From contig QKWP01000813.1 of assembly GCA_003550325.1 (NCBI GenBank), positions 124,945 through 188,944 of the forward strand: 64,000 nt of DNA. The letters are read 5' to 3'. This stretch comes from Gigaspora rosea (taxonomy: Eukaryota; Glomeromycota; Glomeromycetes; Diversisporales; Gigasporaceae). Each line of letters opens with the position of its first letter. Positions within the stretch are counted from its first letter, which is position 1. Of this stretch, positions 23,511 to 33,419 are shown piece after piece. The notes below the pieces were generated by a model that saw nothing but the letters and a program-made list of their open reading frames with translations, searched no databases and was not told the DNA's origin. A program made the position numbers and the translations under genes.

Positions 23511-24210
23511 AGTACAAGTGTAACTCAAGCTATCGTTAACTTTGTTTTTTAGTACAAGCGTAACTTATTAAAACAATCATTTACTAGCTCCTTAAGTACA
23601 AGCCATCTAAATTGCAGAAACATACTACTGTACTATGTACATGCATAATCTTGTTTGACTTTTTTGACTGGTTTACTATTTTTTTTTACTCCCAAATTGA
23701 TACTACTGGCATAATTTAAATTTTAACAAAAAAGCTATGACAAACTAGTTTTGGTATATATTTATCTTTTAGTACATGTACATACCTAAATTAATATATA
23801 GTAAAAAATTAATCTATGTATATTATTTGTCATTTGGTGCACTTATAGTAAATCGGATATTTACCAATTTTAATTTGACCACATTTATTCAATAATCATA
23901 TTTTCAAAAAGTACTTTAAAGTATGGGTGTTATTTTATGGAGACATGTCGCTATGACGACCCTGTGATTGACCAATCAAAATCGATCACATGAATCGCAT
24001 GACGACCAATACTAATTGGTCATCACATGAAACACATGATTAATTTTAATTGGTCATTATATATATTCGAAACTTATTATTTATTATTAATTAAATTTAT
24101 TAAAAAAAAATCGTATAATTTAAGAATTTATTATAATTAAAAAAAATTTAATTTATTAAAAAAAAATAATCGTAATACTACACTAAACTAAAACAAACAA
24201 AAACTCCCAT
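23511..24210. other. AT-rich stretch without a gene
   Basis: Contains repeated AGTACAAG(T/C)GTAAC words (23520-23560) and, at 23940-24060, a set of CCAAT(C/T)A / ATTGGTCA words alternating with ATCACATGA, reminiscent of promoter-type sequences at the ends of the Mutator-like elements. No reading frame is supported. Confidence 0.4.
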
Positions 24211-24263
24211 AGTGCCCTTCCGTCAATTTCTTTAAGCCTTGTGGCCATACTCCTCCCGGGACC
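24211..24263 (-). rRNA. Fragment of 18S rRNA (about 53 bp)
   Basis: The minus strand reads GGGAGGAGTATGG, then CACAAGGCT, then TTAAAGAAATTGACGGAAGG and GCAC. This is the conserved SSU segment around the 900-region universal primer site (GGGGGGAGTATGGTCGCAAGG..GAAACTTAAAGAAATTGACGG in fungi). Relative to that consensus the GAAACT before TTAAAG is missing, and there are a few substitutions. No other rRNA sequence flanks it, so it is an isolated scrap. Confidence 0.75.
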
Positions 24264-24269
24264 TAAACA

Positions 24270-25180
24270 AGAAAAAATCAGCATCGACTTTAACAACTCC
24301 GCGACTAACAACTTCAATTACGATAGCTCCAATTACGACAGCTCCAATTACGACAGCTCCAATTATGATGGCTTCAATTACGATAGCTTCAATTACGACG
24401 ACTCCAACGACGACAACTAATCATTAATGCTGAAATAATAAAAAATATAGTTAGTTTAAAACAAAAAACAAAAAAACCGAAAAGAAAAACTAAACAAAAA
24501 AAATACGAAAAAAAAGAAAAAAACCAAAAAAAGAAAAAAAAGAAAAAAAAAGAAAAAATAGAAGAAAAAAACGGGGAGGAATGAAAAAAAAACGAAAAAA
24601 AAAGAAAAAAAAACCCCCCACAAAAAAACAGAAGAAAAAAAAGAAAAATCAAAAATAAAACTAAGAAAAAACGGGGGAAGAAAAACAGAAAAAAAAGGAA
24701 TAAAAAAAAAGTAAAAAAACGGGAGGGGAAAAACAAAGGGGAAAAAAAAAAAACCAGAAGAAGAAAAAAAACATATAACGTTAAAAAAAAAACATATAAC
24801 ATATAAAAAAAAAAAAAGGGTAAGAAAAAAAAGTCCAGTTACTCAAAATCGTGACTACCAAGAGAAAAAAAATTTTTAGCTATATATATATATAAAAAAC
24901 AAAAAAAAAAACTTCTTCCGACGTAAGTAGTCAAACTTCCCTTCTGTAATTTATTTTCTCATGGTCGTAATTGCTAATCTTGATTTCATTATACTATTCT
25001 AGTAACGACCTTGGAAATTGCGAAACTTTGGTGATTCTGACCTAAAAAAAAAGAAGTTGAAGGCGAAAAGACGAGAAAGAAGAAAAAACAAAAAAAGAAA
25101 AAAAAAAACTTACATAAAAAAAATGGGCACGACTTCAAGACTTCAGTCTAAGTTCTTCAGGAAATTGACTTGCACTGGCC
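24270..25180. other. Intron-rich locus of unknown function
   Basis: A tandem repeat block (24300-24415) is followed by about 450 bases of A-rich DNA on the plus strand, which would be T-rich introns on the minus strand, and exon-like blocks at 24905-25015 and 25120-25180. It resembles the loci at 1-1.85 kb and 52.7-53.45 kb in composition and in its AATTACGACAGC / GACGAC words. The long Phe-rich frame on the minus strand (24389-24802) is an artefact of the T tracts. Confidence 0.4.
24300..24415. repeat. 18-bp tandem repeat
   Basis: About six copies of an 18-bp unit of the form AATTACGA(C/T)AGCTCC. In the plus frame it would encode a six-residue Ile/Thr/Ala/Pro repeat directly after the rRNA-like fragment; the coding strand is uncertain. 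Confidence 0.75.
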
Positions 25181-25793
25181 AATTAGACGAATTTCAGACT
25201 ATTATATTCATTATATTAGTCAACCAACTTGTTATACTATAGTATTTATAACTGAGTTTTTTGTTATATATAAATTCATATCAGCGGATCGGCATAGTTG
25301 GGTAAATCGACCAATCATAATCAAGGATTATCAAAAAAATTTTGCTCGAAAATTTATTATAGAGCGAATTTTCACAAAAACAGTCTTTTTAACCAGCTTT
25401 GTATTTATAATTAAGTACATAGAACATTATGAAATTCATGTATTTAATTATAAGCCAAAAATAGATTAAAAAGGCCATTTTTTTAAAAATTAGCATCCGA
25501 ATTTACCCTTGATAGTTACCAACCCATCTTACAATGCCCAACCCATCCTAAAACACCCGAGTATTTCAACAAACGGTAAAAGTACTTCTTTCTACAGCTT
25601 AGCATAGCTCTTTTATTGGATTTTTTTGGTTTTTTAACTTGTCTAGACATCGAAGAAACCCTTTTGTTAGTTGTAACAAGTGCTTCATTTGTTAGTTTTT
25701 CAACGTCACTTAGGAGTAAATTTTTGTGTAACAGTTTATTGAAAAAAGGCCCAATTATGCCGATCTGCTGATATGTATACAAAAAACATATAA
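25181..25793. other. Stretch with an unrecognised ORF
   Basis: Two overlapping open frames of modest length are present (plus 25170-25469, 99 residues; minus 25516-25782, 88 residues with a Lys-rich middle). Neither shows a motif I recognise. The minus frame has KKPKKSNKR, which could be a nuclear signal by chance. Confidence 0.25.
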
Positions 25794-26686
25794 AATTACT
25801 ATAAGCTTTGAATCAATGATATTTCTTCTCCTACATATTGGAATATAGAACAAGAAGAGAAGAAAAAATTAAGTTTAAAAATCAATAAAAAATTTTGCTG
25901 ATTTTGTACAAAACAAAAATGTAACTTTGCTAAAAACAAATATTAACAATTTTAAAATAATATGTATGTGTAAAATCATACCTGAACAACTTTACTTAGG
26001 TGACCAAAGTAGGTTACCTTGTAAGAAAAATAGGTTACCTATGTACTAAAATAAAATTTTTTGAGTTTAAATATAAAACTCCTTTTTTTATTAGATAATC
26101 TACTTTGGGCGCTTAAGCAAAGTTGTTCAGCATACAATTTTATTTATGTTTAAGATCAAAATGCATTTTTTCAGCTATTTACTAGGTGAAAAATGGGGTC
26201 AAAGTTAGAAAAAAATTTTTTAAAAAAAATTTTTTAAAAAAAATTTTTTTCTAACTTTGAATCATTTTTTATCTAGTAAATGGCCAAAAAAATGTGTTTT
26301 GACTTTAAATATAAGTAAAATTGCATACGGAACAACTTTGCTTAAGCACCCAAAGTAGGTTATCTTGATAAAAAGGGGTTTTATATTTAAAACTCAACAA
26401 ATTTTATTTTAGTATATAGGTTACATATTTTTCTTACAAGGTAATCTACTTTGGTCGGCTAAGTAAAATTGTTTAGAGCTCGATTTTATACATACTTATC
26501 ATTTTAAAATTGTTAAATATTTGTTTTTGGTGAAGTTATATTTTTGTTTTGTACAAAATTAGCAAAATTTTAATTTAATTTTTAAGCTCAATTTTTTTTC
26601 CCTTCTTGTTCTATATCCCTGAAAAATTTAATTTTAAGTTAATATGTAGAGAAAGAAAAATCATGGATTCAAAGTTTATAGTAATT
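25794..26686. mobile_element. Foldback element, about 890 bp
   Basis: AATTACTATAAGCTTTGAATC at the left pairs with, reversed, AATTACTATAAACTTTGAATCC-like sequence at the right, and inverted similarity runs to the centre near 26230. The arms include GTAGGTTACCTTG words. No coding capacity. Target duplication not resolved because the flanks are AT repeats. Confidence 0.75.
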
Positions 26687-26700
26687 ATATATATATATAT

Positions 26701-27590
26701 TTTTTTTGAAATTTCCCTTAGGTTTTACCTCTAGAGGTCGCGTTTGGCGATCTTTATTTAAGATCATTGGTCATAGGGACCCAACGGGCCCCCTATATTT
26801 TCATTACATATTCTATTTTCTATTTTTAATTTCGTCCTACCAAGTCTATCCTAATCTACTCCCCCTTTATCTGGTTTCTTGGCCGAGTCCAGCTGGACTG
26901 TCATTCGGTACGCCCCACTCGAAGGCTTCATTTAAATCAACTTTAAAGAGTTAGTTTACTCTGCCAATATGCTTAGTAGGTCCATTTTTCGTCTATCTCA
27001 GGTACTTCCTTCTAAGTTTGGATCAGGTCAGGTTTTTCTCGTGAGACTTTTCCTGGTTAGGTATCATAACACACTTGTTTGTCTTTTCCTTTTATAGTGG
27101 ACGGTCCTTATGTTTACGACAGTTCTTGTCAGATTTTTTCCTTTTCTGAATACTGCATAACCTTGTGGTTATGTCTATACATGAGGACGAAAGCATTTCG
27201 AGTTCTAAAACCCGAAATTAAAATTTGAAGCCGAAATTGTTTTTGACCTATTTTACTTGAAAAACGAAATTATTTGATACTTTTTTTGAATAAACGAAAT
27301 TATAAGGAACATAACTATATAAATTTTATTGCTCTTCCTTATAAAAATTTTAATTTTCTCTAATGAAGACGAAATAGGCCTTTTTCAAAATCAATTTCAG
27401 TGGCATCACTAGTTATGTCACGCAACTCATTGTTGCTGTAGTACCATGTTCAGAAACAGGAGATAATCGACGCCTCATCATAGATCTTTAATATTCGTGG
27501 TTCTAACACGGTTTTTGTCGTCCACTAGACTTGAACTAGCAACCTTGCGAATATGACCCTAGAGCACTAACCACTGCGCTATCCGATCCA
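26701..27590 (-). mobile_element. tRNA-derived SINE with an inserted hAT MITE
   Basis: The minus strand starts GGATCGGATAGCGCAGTGG, giving a pol III A box (TAGCGCAGTGG), and continues to a B-box-like AGTTCAAGTCT near 27527. The tRNA-like head is followed by about 580 bases of unrelated sequence (excluding the 236-bp hAT MITE at 27176-27411) and ends in an A run at 26701-26708 on that strand. The flanks (AATTATATATATATAT at 26683 and AATTTATATATATTTT at 27594) look like a degenerate target duplication. The body contains GC-rich words (GGGGGCCCGTTGGGTCCC) unusual for this window. Confidence 0.65.
27176..27411. mobile_element. hAT MITE with GACGAAAT-rich ends, copy 1
   Basis: Perfect 8-bp duplication GTTATGTC (27168-27175, 27412-27419). 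One end is TAGTGATGCCACTG when reversed, the other TATACATGAGGACG. The interior repeats GACGAAAT five to six times in both orientations, plausible transposase-binding sites. It is inserted in the SINE. Confidence 0.85.
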
Positions 27591-27727
27591 GGGAATTTAT
27601 ATATATTTTTTTATAAATTTTATATGTAGAAAATTTTGTTATAACATATTATGTGACTAATATATAAAAAAAATTAACTGAACTAATATTTTGTCGATTC
27701 AATTTTGGTATGATCCAAAAAAACATA

Positions 27728-27986
27728 TGGGATCTTTGCTAGAAAATTCACCCTTCGAGATTTTCTGATCGGGCAAATTCAGACCAACTTAGACCAGAGC
27801 ATCAGTTCTTATTTACATATAAATTAGCCTTTACTTTATTGATTCTATAGTTTATTAAATAAACTATAGAATTAATAAAATAATGGCTGATTTATATGTA
27901 AATAAGAACCGATGCTCTGGTCTAAGTTGGTCCGAATTTGCCCGATCGGAAAATCTCGAAGGGTGATTTTCCTAGCAAAGATCCCA
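27728..27986. mobile_element. Near-perfect foldback MITE, TA duplication
   Basis: TGGGATCTTTGCTAGAAAAT at the left and its reverse complement at the right, with about 115-bp arms and a short AT-rich loop near 27858. Bordered by TA. The two arms are almost identical, implying recent insertion or arm homogenisation. Confidence 0.8.
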
Positions 27987-28104
27987 TATATTATTTATAG
28001 AAATAGCTATCTTTGCAAATAATAAATGTTATTCTAAATTATACCAACACCAAATGAATATTTATTTGGCTAATTTTTTTATAAGATGCCCATAAAATAA
28101 TAAT

Positions 28105-29440
28105 ACGACAGGGTGAAACCTGAGTTACTAGCTATTAAAACCTAAGTTTATTAGTAAAATCTGAGTTTTTAAAAAAAAAAATAAGTAAAATCTGAGTTTA
28201 TTAGTAAAACCTGAGTTTATTAGTAAAATCTGAGTTTATTAAAAAAAATAAGTAAAATCTGATATAGATAGGGTAAAATTCGCTATTAAACAAAAATTGT
28301 TCTAAAACTTTAAGCGAAAATATCTTGACAATCACCTAATCAAATTCAATAAAAATTTTTTTATTTGAATTCTATAAACCCATAGATTTCAAAAGAAAAA
28401 AATTTTATCAAATTTGGTCAGGTGATTATCAAGATATCTTTACTCAATTTATAAAAAAAAATCAAAACGTCTATCAAAATAGAAACTGCACCAAATTTTT
28501 TTTTAAAACTTTGAGCAAAGATATCTTGACAACCACCTGATCAATTCGATGAATATTTTTTTATTTGGATTCTATGAAACCATAAAATTCAAAAAAAAGT
28601 TTCATCAAATTTGATCAGGTAGTTGTCAGGATATCTTTGCCCAAAATTTTAGAAAAAATTTGGTGCAGCTTTTATTTTGATAGATGTTTTGATTTTTTCT
28701 ATAAATTGAGTGAAGATATCTTGACAACCACCTAAACAAATTTGATGAAATTTTTTTTATTTGAATTTTATAAATCTATAAATTTCAAATAAAAAAATTT
28801 TTATTGAATTTAGTTAGGTGATTGTCAAGATATCTTTATTCAAAGTTTTAGAAAAAATCAAAACGTCTATCAAAATAGAAACTGTGCCAAATTTTTTTCT
28901 AAAACTTTGGGCAAAATATTCTGACAACCACCTGATCAAATTTGATAAAACTTTTTTTTTTAAATTTTATGGTTTTATAGAATTCAAATAAAAAAATATT
29001 CATCGAATTTGATCAAGTGGTTGTCAAAATATCTTTGTCCAATTTTTAGAAAAAAATTTAGTGCAGCTTCTATTTTGATAGATGTTTTGATTTTTTTCTA
29101 TAACTTTGAGCAAAAATATCTTGATAATCACCTGACCATATTTGATGAATTTTTTTTTGAAATCTATGGGTTGACAAAATTCAAATAAAAAAATTTTCAT
29201 CGAATTTGATCTGATGGTTGTCAAAATATCTTCACTCAAAGTTTTAGAACAGTTTTTGTTTAATATTGAATTTCACCCTATCTATATTAGATTTTACTTA
29301 TTTTTTTTAATAAACTCAGATTTTACTAATAAACTCAGGTTTTACTAATAAACTCAGATTTTATTTATTTTTTTTAAAAACTCAGATTTACTAATAAACT
29401 CAGGTTTTACTAGCTAGTGACTCAGGTTCCACTCTGTCGT
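28105..29440. mobile_element. Foldback element carrying the 195-bp satellite
   Basis: ACGACAGGGTGAAACCTGAG and, reversed, ACGACAGAGTGGAACCTGAG, flanked by a perfect 8-bp ATAATAAT (28097-28104, 29441-29448). Next inside each end is an array of TTTATTAGTAAAACCTGAG units (28135-28260 and 29285-29410), then the palindromic satellite. Superfamily uncertain; the duplication length suggests hAT or a relative. Confidence 0.75.
28300..29240. repeat. 195-bp palindromic satellite, about five units
   Basis: Units start near 28316, 28505, 28700, 28905 and 29108. Each repeats ATATCTTGACAACCACCTG, the T-run/A-run centre and the CGTCTATCAAAATAGAAAC spacer. It is the same satellite as at 8.7-9.45 kb but with CTTGACAACC in place of CTCCGCAACC. 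Confidence 0.8.
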
Positions 29441-29449
29441 ATAATAATA

Positions 29450-30433
29450 TAGTTAGACCTCCCTATAGTCACACCCCATATAGTCACATCTCTATTTAAG
29501 CACCCGATTTTGTGCGATGGACTCAAACATAGTAAAAAACCTCATTATAGTCACAAATCGCTTATAATCACTATCACCATGAAAATTTGATTTTTTAACA
29601 ATTTTATTAATAAAAAACCCTCATTATAGTCACCAATTTTTAACTAAATATGGATTATATAATAAGATTGGCCAATTTTCATATTCATATATATTTAAAA
29701 TTATCTATTAATTGATAATCTGCCTGTTAACTAGAGAGTGATCCTATAGGCGAAATGTGGAGTACTTCTATCTAAAACTTTTTTTCTTACTAAGTTAACA
29801 ATACATGCCCACTAATTGAAAGTTGTAGAGCTCGTCAAGACGCATCTAACAGTGGTTAGATCATTCAAATTGGCCCAGTGGATAGCAAGATATCGTCGAA
29901 AAACGATCGACTGACTATATAAAAATCCATAACAGTGATTACATATAAAAATCACTATAGGCGAAATGTGTAGTGCTTCGATCTAAAACTTTTTTCTTAC
30001 TAAGTTAACGATACATGCCCACTAATTGAAAGTTGTAGAGCTCATCGAGACGCATTTAACGGTGGTTAGATCATTCAAATCGACCCAGTAGATGGTGAGA
30101 TATCGTCAAAAAATGATTGGCTGACTATAAAATCTCTTATGTAAACAAACATAAAGATTTTATATAGTCGGGCAATCATTTTTTGATGATATATCGCCAT
30201 CCACTAGGCCGATTTGAATGATCTAACCACCGTTAGATGCGTCTTAACGAGCTCTACAACTTTCAATTAGTGGGCATATATCGTTAACTTAGTAAGAAAA
30301 AAAGTTTTAGATAGAAGCACGCCACATTTTGCCTATAGATAACCATAATGAGGTATTTTATTTATAGTCACACCTCTTTACAATCACCAAAATAGGGTGC
30401 AACGGACTTGGTGATTATAAAGAGGGACAACTG
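29450..30433. mobile_element. Mariner/pogo-like element with inverted cassettes
   Basis: TAGTTAGACCTCCCTATAGTC at the left; CAGTTGTCCCTCTTTATAATC reversed at the right; bordered by TA. Subterminal GCGATGGACTC and CCAAGTCCGTTGCACCC are also inverted. Three cassettes of about 190 bp follow (29740, 29955 and, inverted, 30300), each with GGCGAAATGTG, CCCACTAATTGAAAGTTG, GACGCATCTAAC and GGCCCAGTGGATAGCAAG. No transposase. Confidence 0.75.
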
Positions 30434-30825
30434 TAATAGCTTTAAATAAAATTTAGTCCGGACAATTAATTTAAATCAACTAATTATATGGGTCTTACTA
30501 TAAACTCTGGAGTATTACATAGTGTTTAGTATATAGTATTCTGGGTTTATACTCCTGATTATGCTTTGGAGTATGATCTGATTCATATTTTATTACAGTG
30601 CTGTTATTCAGATTGGACCTGGACATGGTCCAAATTGGACTGGACTCAGAATTGGCCGGACAAAGCTAATCATGTCCGTCGGACACTTGTCTGACGAGCT
30701 TTATTCTGATTGGCTAACTTTTGTAAATCATTTTGTGACTAACAAACATAATAAAAGATATATTTATTTAAATTTAATCATTTCAATATTATTACTTTGA
30801 TCAGATAGTTATAATTATTGTCATA
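30434..30825. other. Stretch without a gene
   Basis: Contains a cluster of GGAC/GTCC words (30610-30695: TGGACATGGTCCAAATTGG, GTCCGTCGGACACTTG), which look like the subterminal repeats of a hAT-type end, but no matching partner is visible. Confidence 0.35.
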
Positions 30826-31175
30826 CGGATTGCTCCATATTAAAAGGGCACATTTTTATATTTATCTTATTTTGAGATAATCAAGTTTAACTACTTGTTT
30901 TGATTTTCGGACTGATCCAGAATTAATTAAATTTCACGATTTTGATTGGTTAAAGATGGCATGTAACTATCAGATAATCTTGTGATGTGTTGGCTCTACG
31001 CAGCCTTATGTAATTTTTCTTTTTACATTATCTTGATTTTTTATTATGTATATCGACTTTTATTAATAATTGAAAAATATTAAAATATTAGTTATGTCAA
31101 AATTTACATAAATTTGATAAAAACTCATTTTTCAAAAAATTGTAAAAATGGGCCCTTTTAATATGGAGCACTTCA
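30826..31175. mobile_element. Tc1/mariner-like MITE, second copy
   Basis: Reverse-oriented relative of 15291-15632: CCATATTAAAAGGGC near the left and GGGCCCTTTTAATATGG near the right, with the middle sharing GACTGATCCAGAATTAATT-like and CTCTACGCAGCCTTATG sequences. Bordered by TA. Confidence 0.75.
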
Positions 31176-32145
31176 TATATAATTTGATTAGATTAAAAAA
31201 AACATCTCTAGGGATCTTCTTGTCTTCCAGCTCTACTCTTTAATTGTTTGTCTATTCGTTACTAAAATTTTGTTCTACTTCTCACCAACCCAGATGATTT
31301 CATATATTGGATTAGTGACAAGTCCCTAGACAGGGCTGTTTAACTATTTCCATTATAATTTTTAATTTATTATTGTCAGATCTCAATAGTTCCTGTTTCT
31401 AGTTATATAATTATACTGATAATTTTAGCGTTAGTGATTAATAAAAAGATCTAAAGACTTTTCATCAACTCAGTATAATTTAGATATATGTATCTAAAGC
31501 ATAATACTAGGAGAACTGATAGCAACTTTGTGCTATTTGTAAAAAAGCATTAAATGCATTTACCCAGTATTATTCTTATATTCAACATGTTGCTTAGTAG
31601 CATAAGTATTTAATGATTATTCGTTATAATAATATGTATTTACTGATAAAATTTAAATTCACTATGTTGAATAGCATTCGATTCAATATAGTGAATATTT
31701 TAAATTTTACTAGTGATTGTAAAAAAATAAGTAATTATTCTGACAAAATTCCTTTGCACATCTCTATATTTGAATAATGATGACTAGCAAGTTTAATTTC
31801 TATGGGAATAATAACAAAATTTAATATGTATTATATACAGCAGTTCTTCTAAGTAATTTTTTAAATATATGTACAATTTGCACCTTAATATTTTTATTAT
31901 CCTTGTAATAAAAAACATTCTGAATTTTTTTTAAAAATAAAAAGAAATACAGTTAGAGTTCCAAACCAGTTTGAAAATCTCTATCTGTAACCTGTCGGGT
32001 CAACCCTTTTTTCAGCCCATTACCCAAATCTAAAACTCAGTTACCTGATTAAAGCAGGTCACTAGTTATAATCAGATAACTGGATACCTGATTAACTAGA
32101 TTAACCTATCTTAAACGTTCATTTGCATAAAAAAAATATAATAAA
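31176..32145. other. Stretch without a gene
   Basis: No gene is seen. A palindromic segment at 31620-31740 (ATAAAATTTAAATTCACTAT paired with its reverse around ATTCGATTCAAT) is a likely small MITE. At 31960-32110, words such as TCGGGTCAACCC, GTTACCTGATTA and ATACCTGATTAAC look like a hAT-type terminus related to 47.86-48.03 kb, without a paired end. Confidence 0.4.
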
Positions 32146-32146
32146 T

Positions 32147-32367
32147 AGTTATTGGATGTGTAGCATCCAATAACAGGTTTATTTGGCAGGAGAAATGAGA
32201 ATACCGTAATCCGAAGGATTACGTGATAATCATTTTGGATTACAAATAAAAGAAGTATCTGGCTTTAAATTTAATGTACTAACCTGGGCCCCAAAGGGGC
32301 TCAGGTTGTCAAGCACATTAAATTCAAAGTCAGATACGATATTATTGGATGTGGAACATTCAATAAC
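32147..32367. repeat. Segment bounded by two copies of a hairpin, with a palindromic MITE inside
   Basis: The hairpin TTATTGGATGTGTAGCATCC at 32148 recurs as TTATTGGATGTGGAACATTC at 32342. Between them lies a palindromic MITE (32256-32340) with arms ATCTGGCTTTAAATTTAAT and a GC-rich centre CTGGGCCCCAAAGGGGCTC. The 12585-12675 copy matches the inner MITE only. Confidence 0.6.
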
Positions 32368-33094
32368 AGATTCAATTTTTTTTCCGTTATTACGTAGCGT
32401 ATAACAACTGTTATACAACCCACGTTTACTATGAAAAAGAAAATAAAATTTCATATAAAGAAATAACATGCTGTGTTTATACAAAATAATGCTCACCTGC
32501 GTGTTATTTCGAGGGGATGCATGTTATTTCGAGTACACACATAGGCATTATCTTGGGGTAAAGGTTAATTTCTAAAAAATTGTGTGTTATATATGTGTGA
32601 GTATAAAAAACCTGTATTTCGTAATTTTATATATTGCCTTTTTGATCTAAGTCAGATTTTTTGACCAAAAAAATTCTTACTTCTGCTTGTTATTTGGATT
32701 TGTTATTTCAGCAAATTATTAATTCGGCATTTGGAGTGTATGTTATATTGGGACGCATATGAAACCAACTTGTTATTTTAAGAAATGCAATTTTCAAAAT
32801 AACGCCCATGTGCATTATTTTGCGTAAATATGGTAAATTTGTGCAAATTATTGTTAATATGAAAAAAATGCTTTATAATTTAAATAAAAAAACCTCTGCA
32901 AATTTAAAAAATTTGAACAATTTTTATATTTACCACATAGAATGTGCTCACATCGTGATGTACATAATAAATTACTTCTTTTGACAATTTCAATAATTTT
33001 GAAGCCTAATGTGCTTTTAAAGCACTCTATTCATGAATGTATTCATGAATGCCTTTATTAACTACTGTTTGAAAAATAAAATAATACTGTAATA
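32368..33094. other. AT-rich stretch without a gene
   Basis: Nothing is supported beyond a repeated TGCGTGTTATTTCGAG / TGCATGTTATTTCGAG pair at 32500-32530 and scattered TGTTATTT words. The minus-strand 88-residue frame at 32230-32496 overlaps the palindromic MITE and is discounted. Confidence 0.4.
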
Positions 33095-33419
33095 CCACAT
33101 ACTAGGAGTCTTAGCTGGGTCGGCTCTGACCCAATCCGACTCGAGTCAGACCTAACCCGGGTCGGGTTGGGTCAGAACAAACCCGAGTAGGGTCAGACCC
33201 GGGTCAGAAAAAACTCGGGTCAGGTCAGACCCGGGTCAGAAAAATCACGAGTTGGGTCAGACCTGGGTTAATGATGGGTGACGCATGACAAAACCATTTC
33301 ATTGCAAAAATAAATAAATAAAAAAGCATTCACATGATAAAAAGAATTTCGTACGTACAATTTTTACAGGCAAAATTCTCGTGATCTAATGATCAGATCA
33401 GCATCATTTTAAAGTATAT

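Noticed and set aside
24389-24802. 137-residue Phe-rich membrane protein
   Set aside because: Homopolymer-driven frame opposite an A-rich tract; no start context or domain.
27517-27590. Functional tRNA gene on the minus strand
   Set aside because: A and B boxes are present, but the B box and the acceptor pairing are degenerate and the sequence continues into a long tailed SINE body.
29501-30433. Coding remnant of a mariner transposase
   Set aside because: The interior is filled by three non-coding cassettes; no DDE/D motif was found in any frame.
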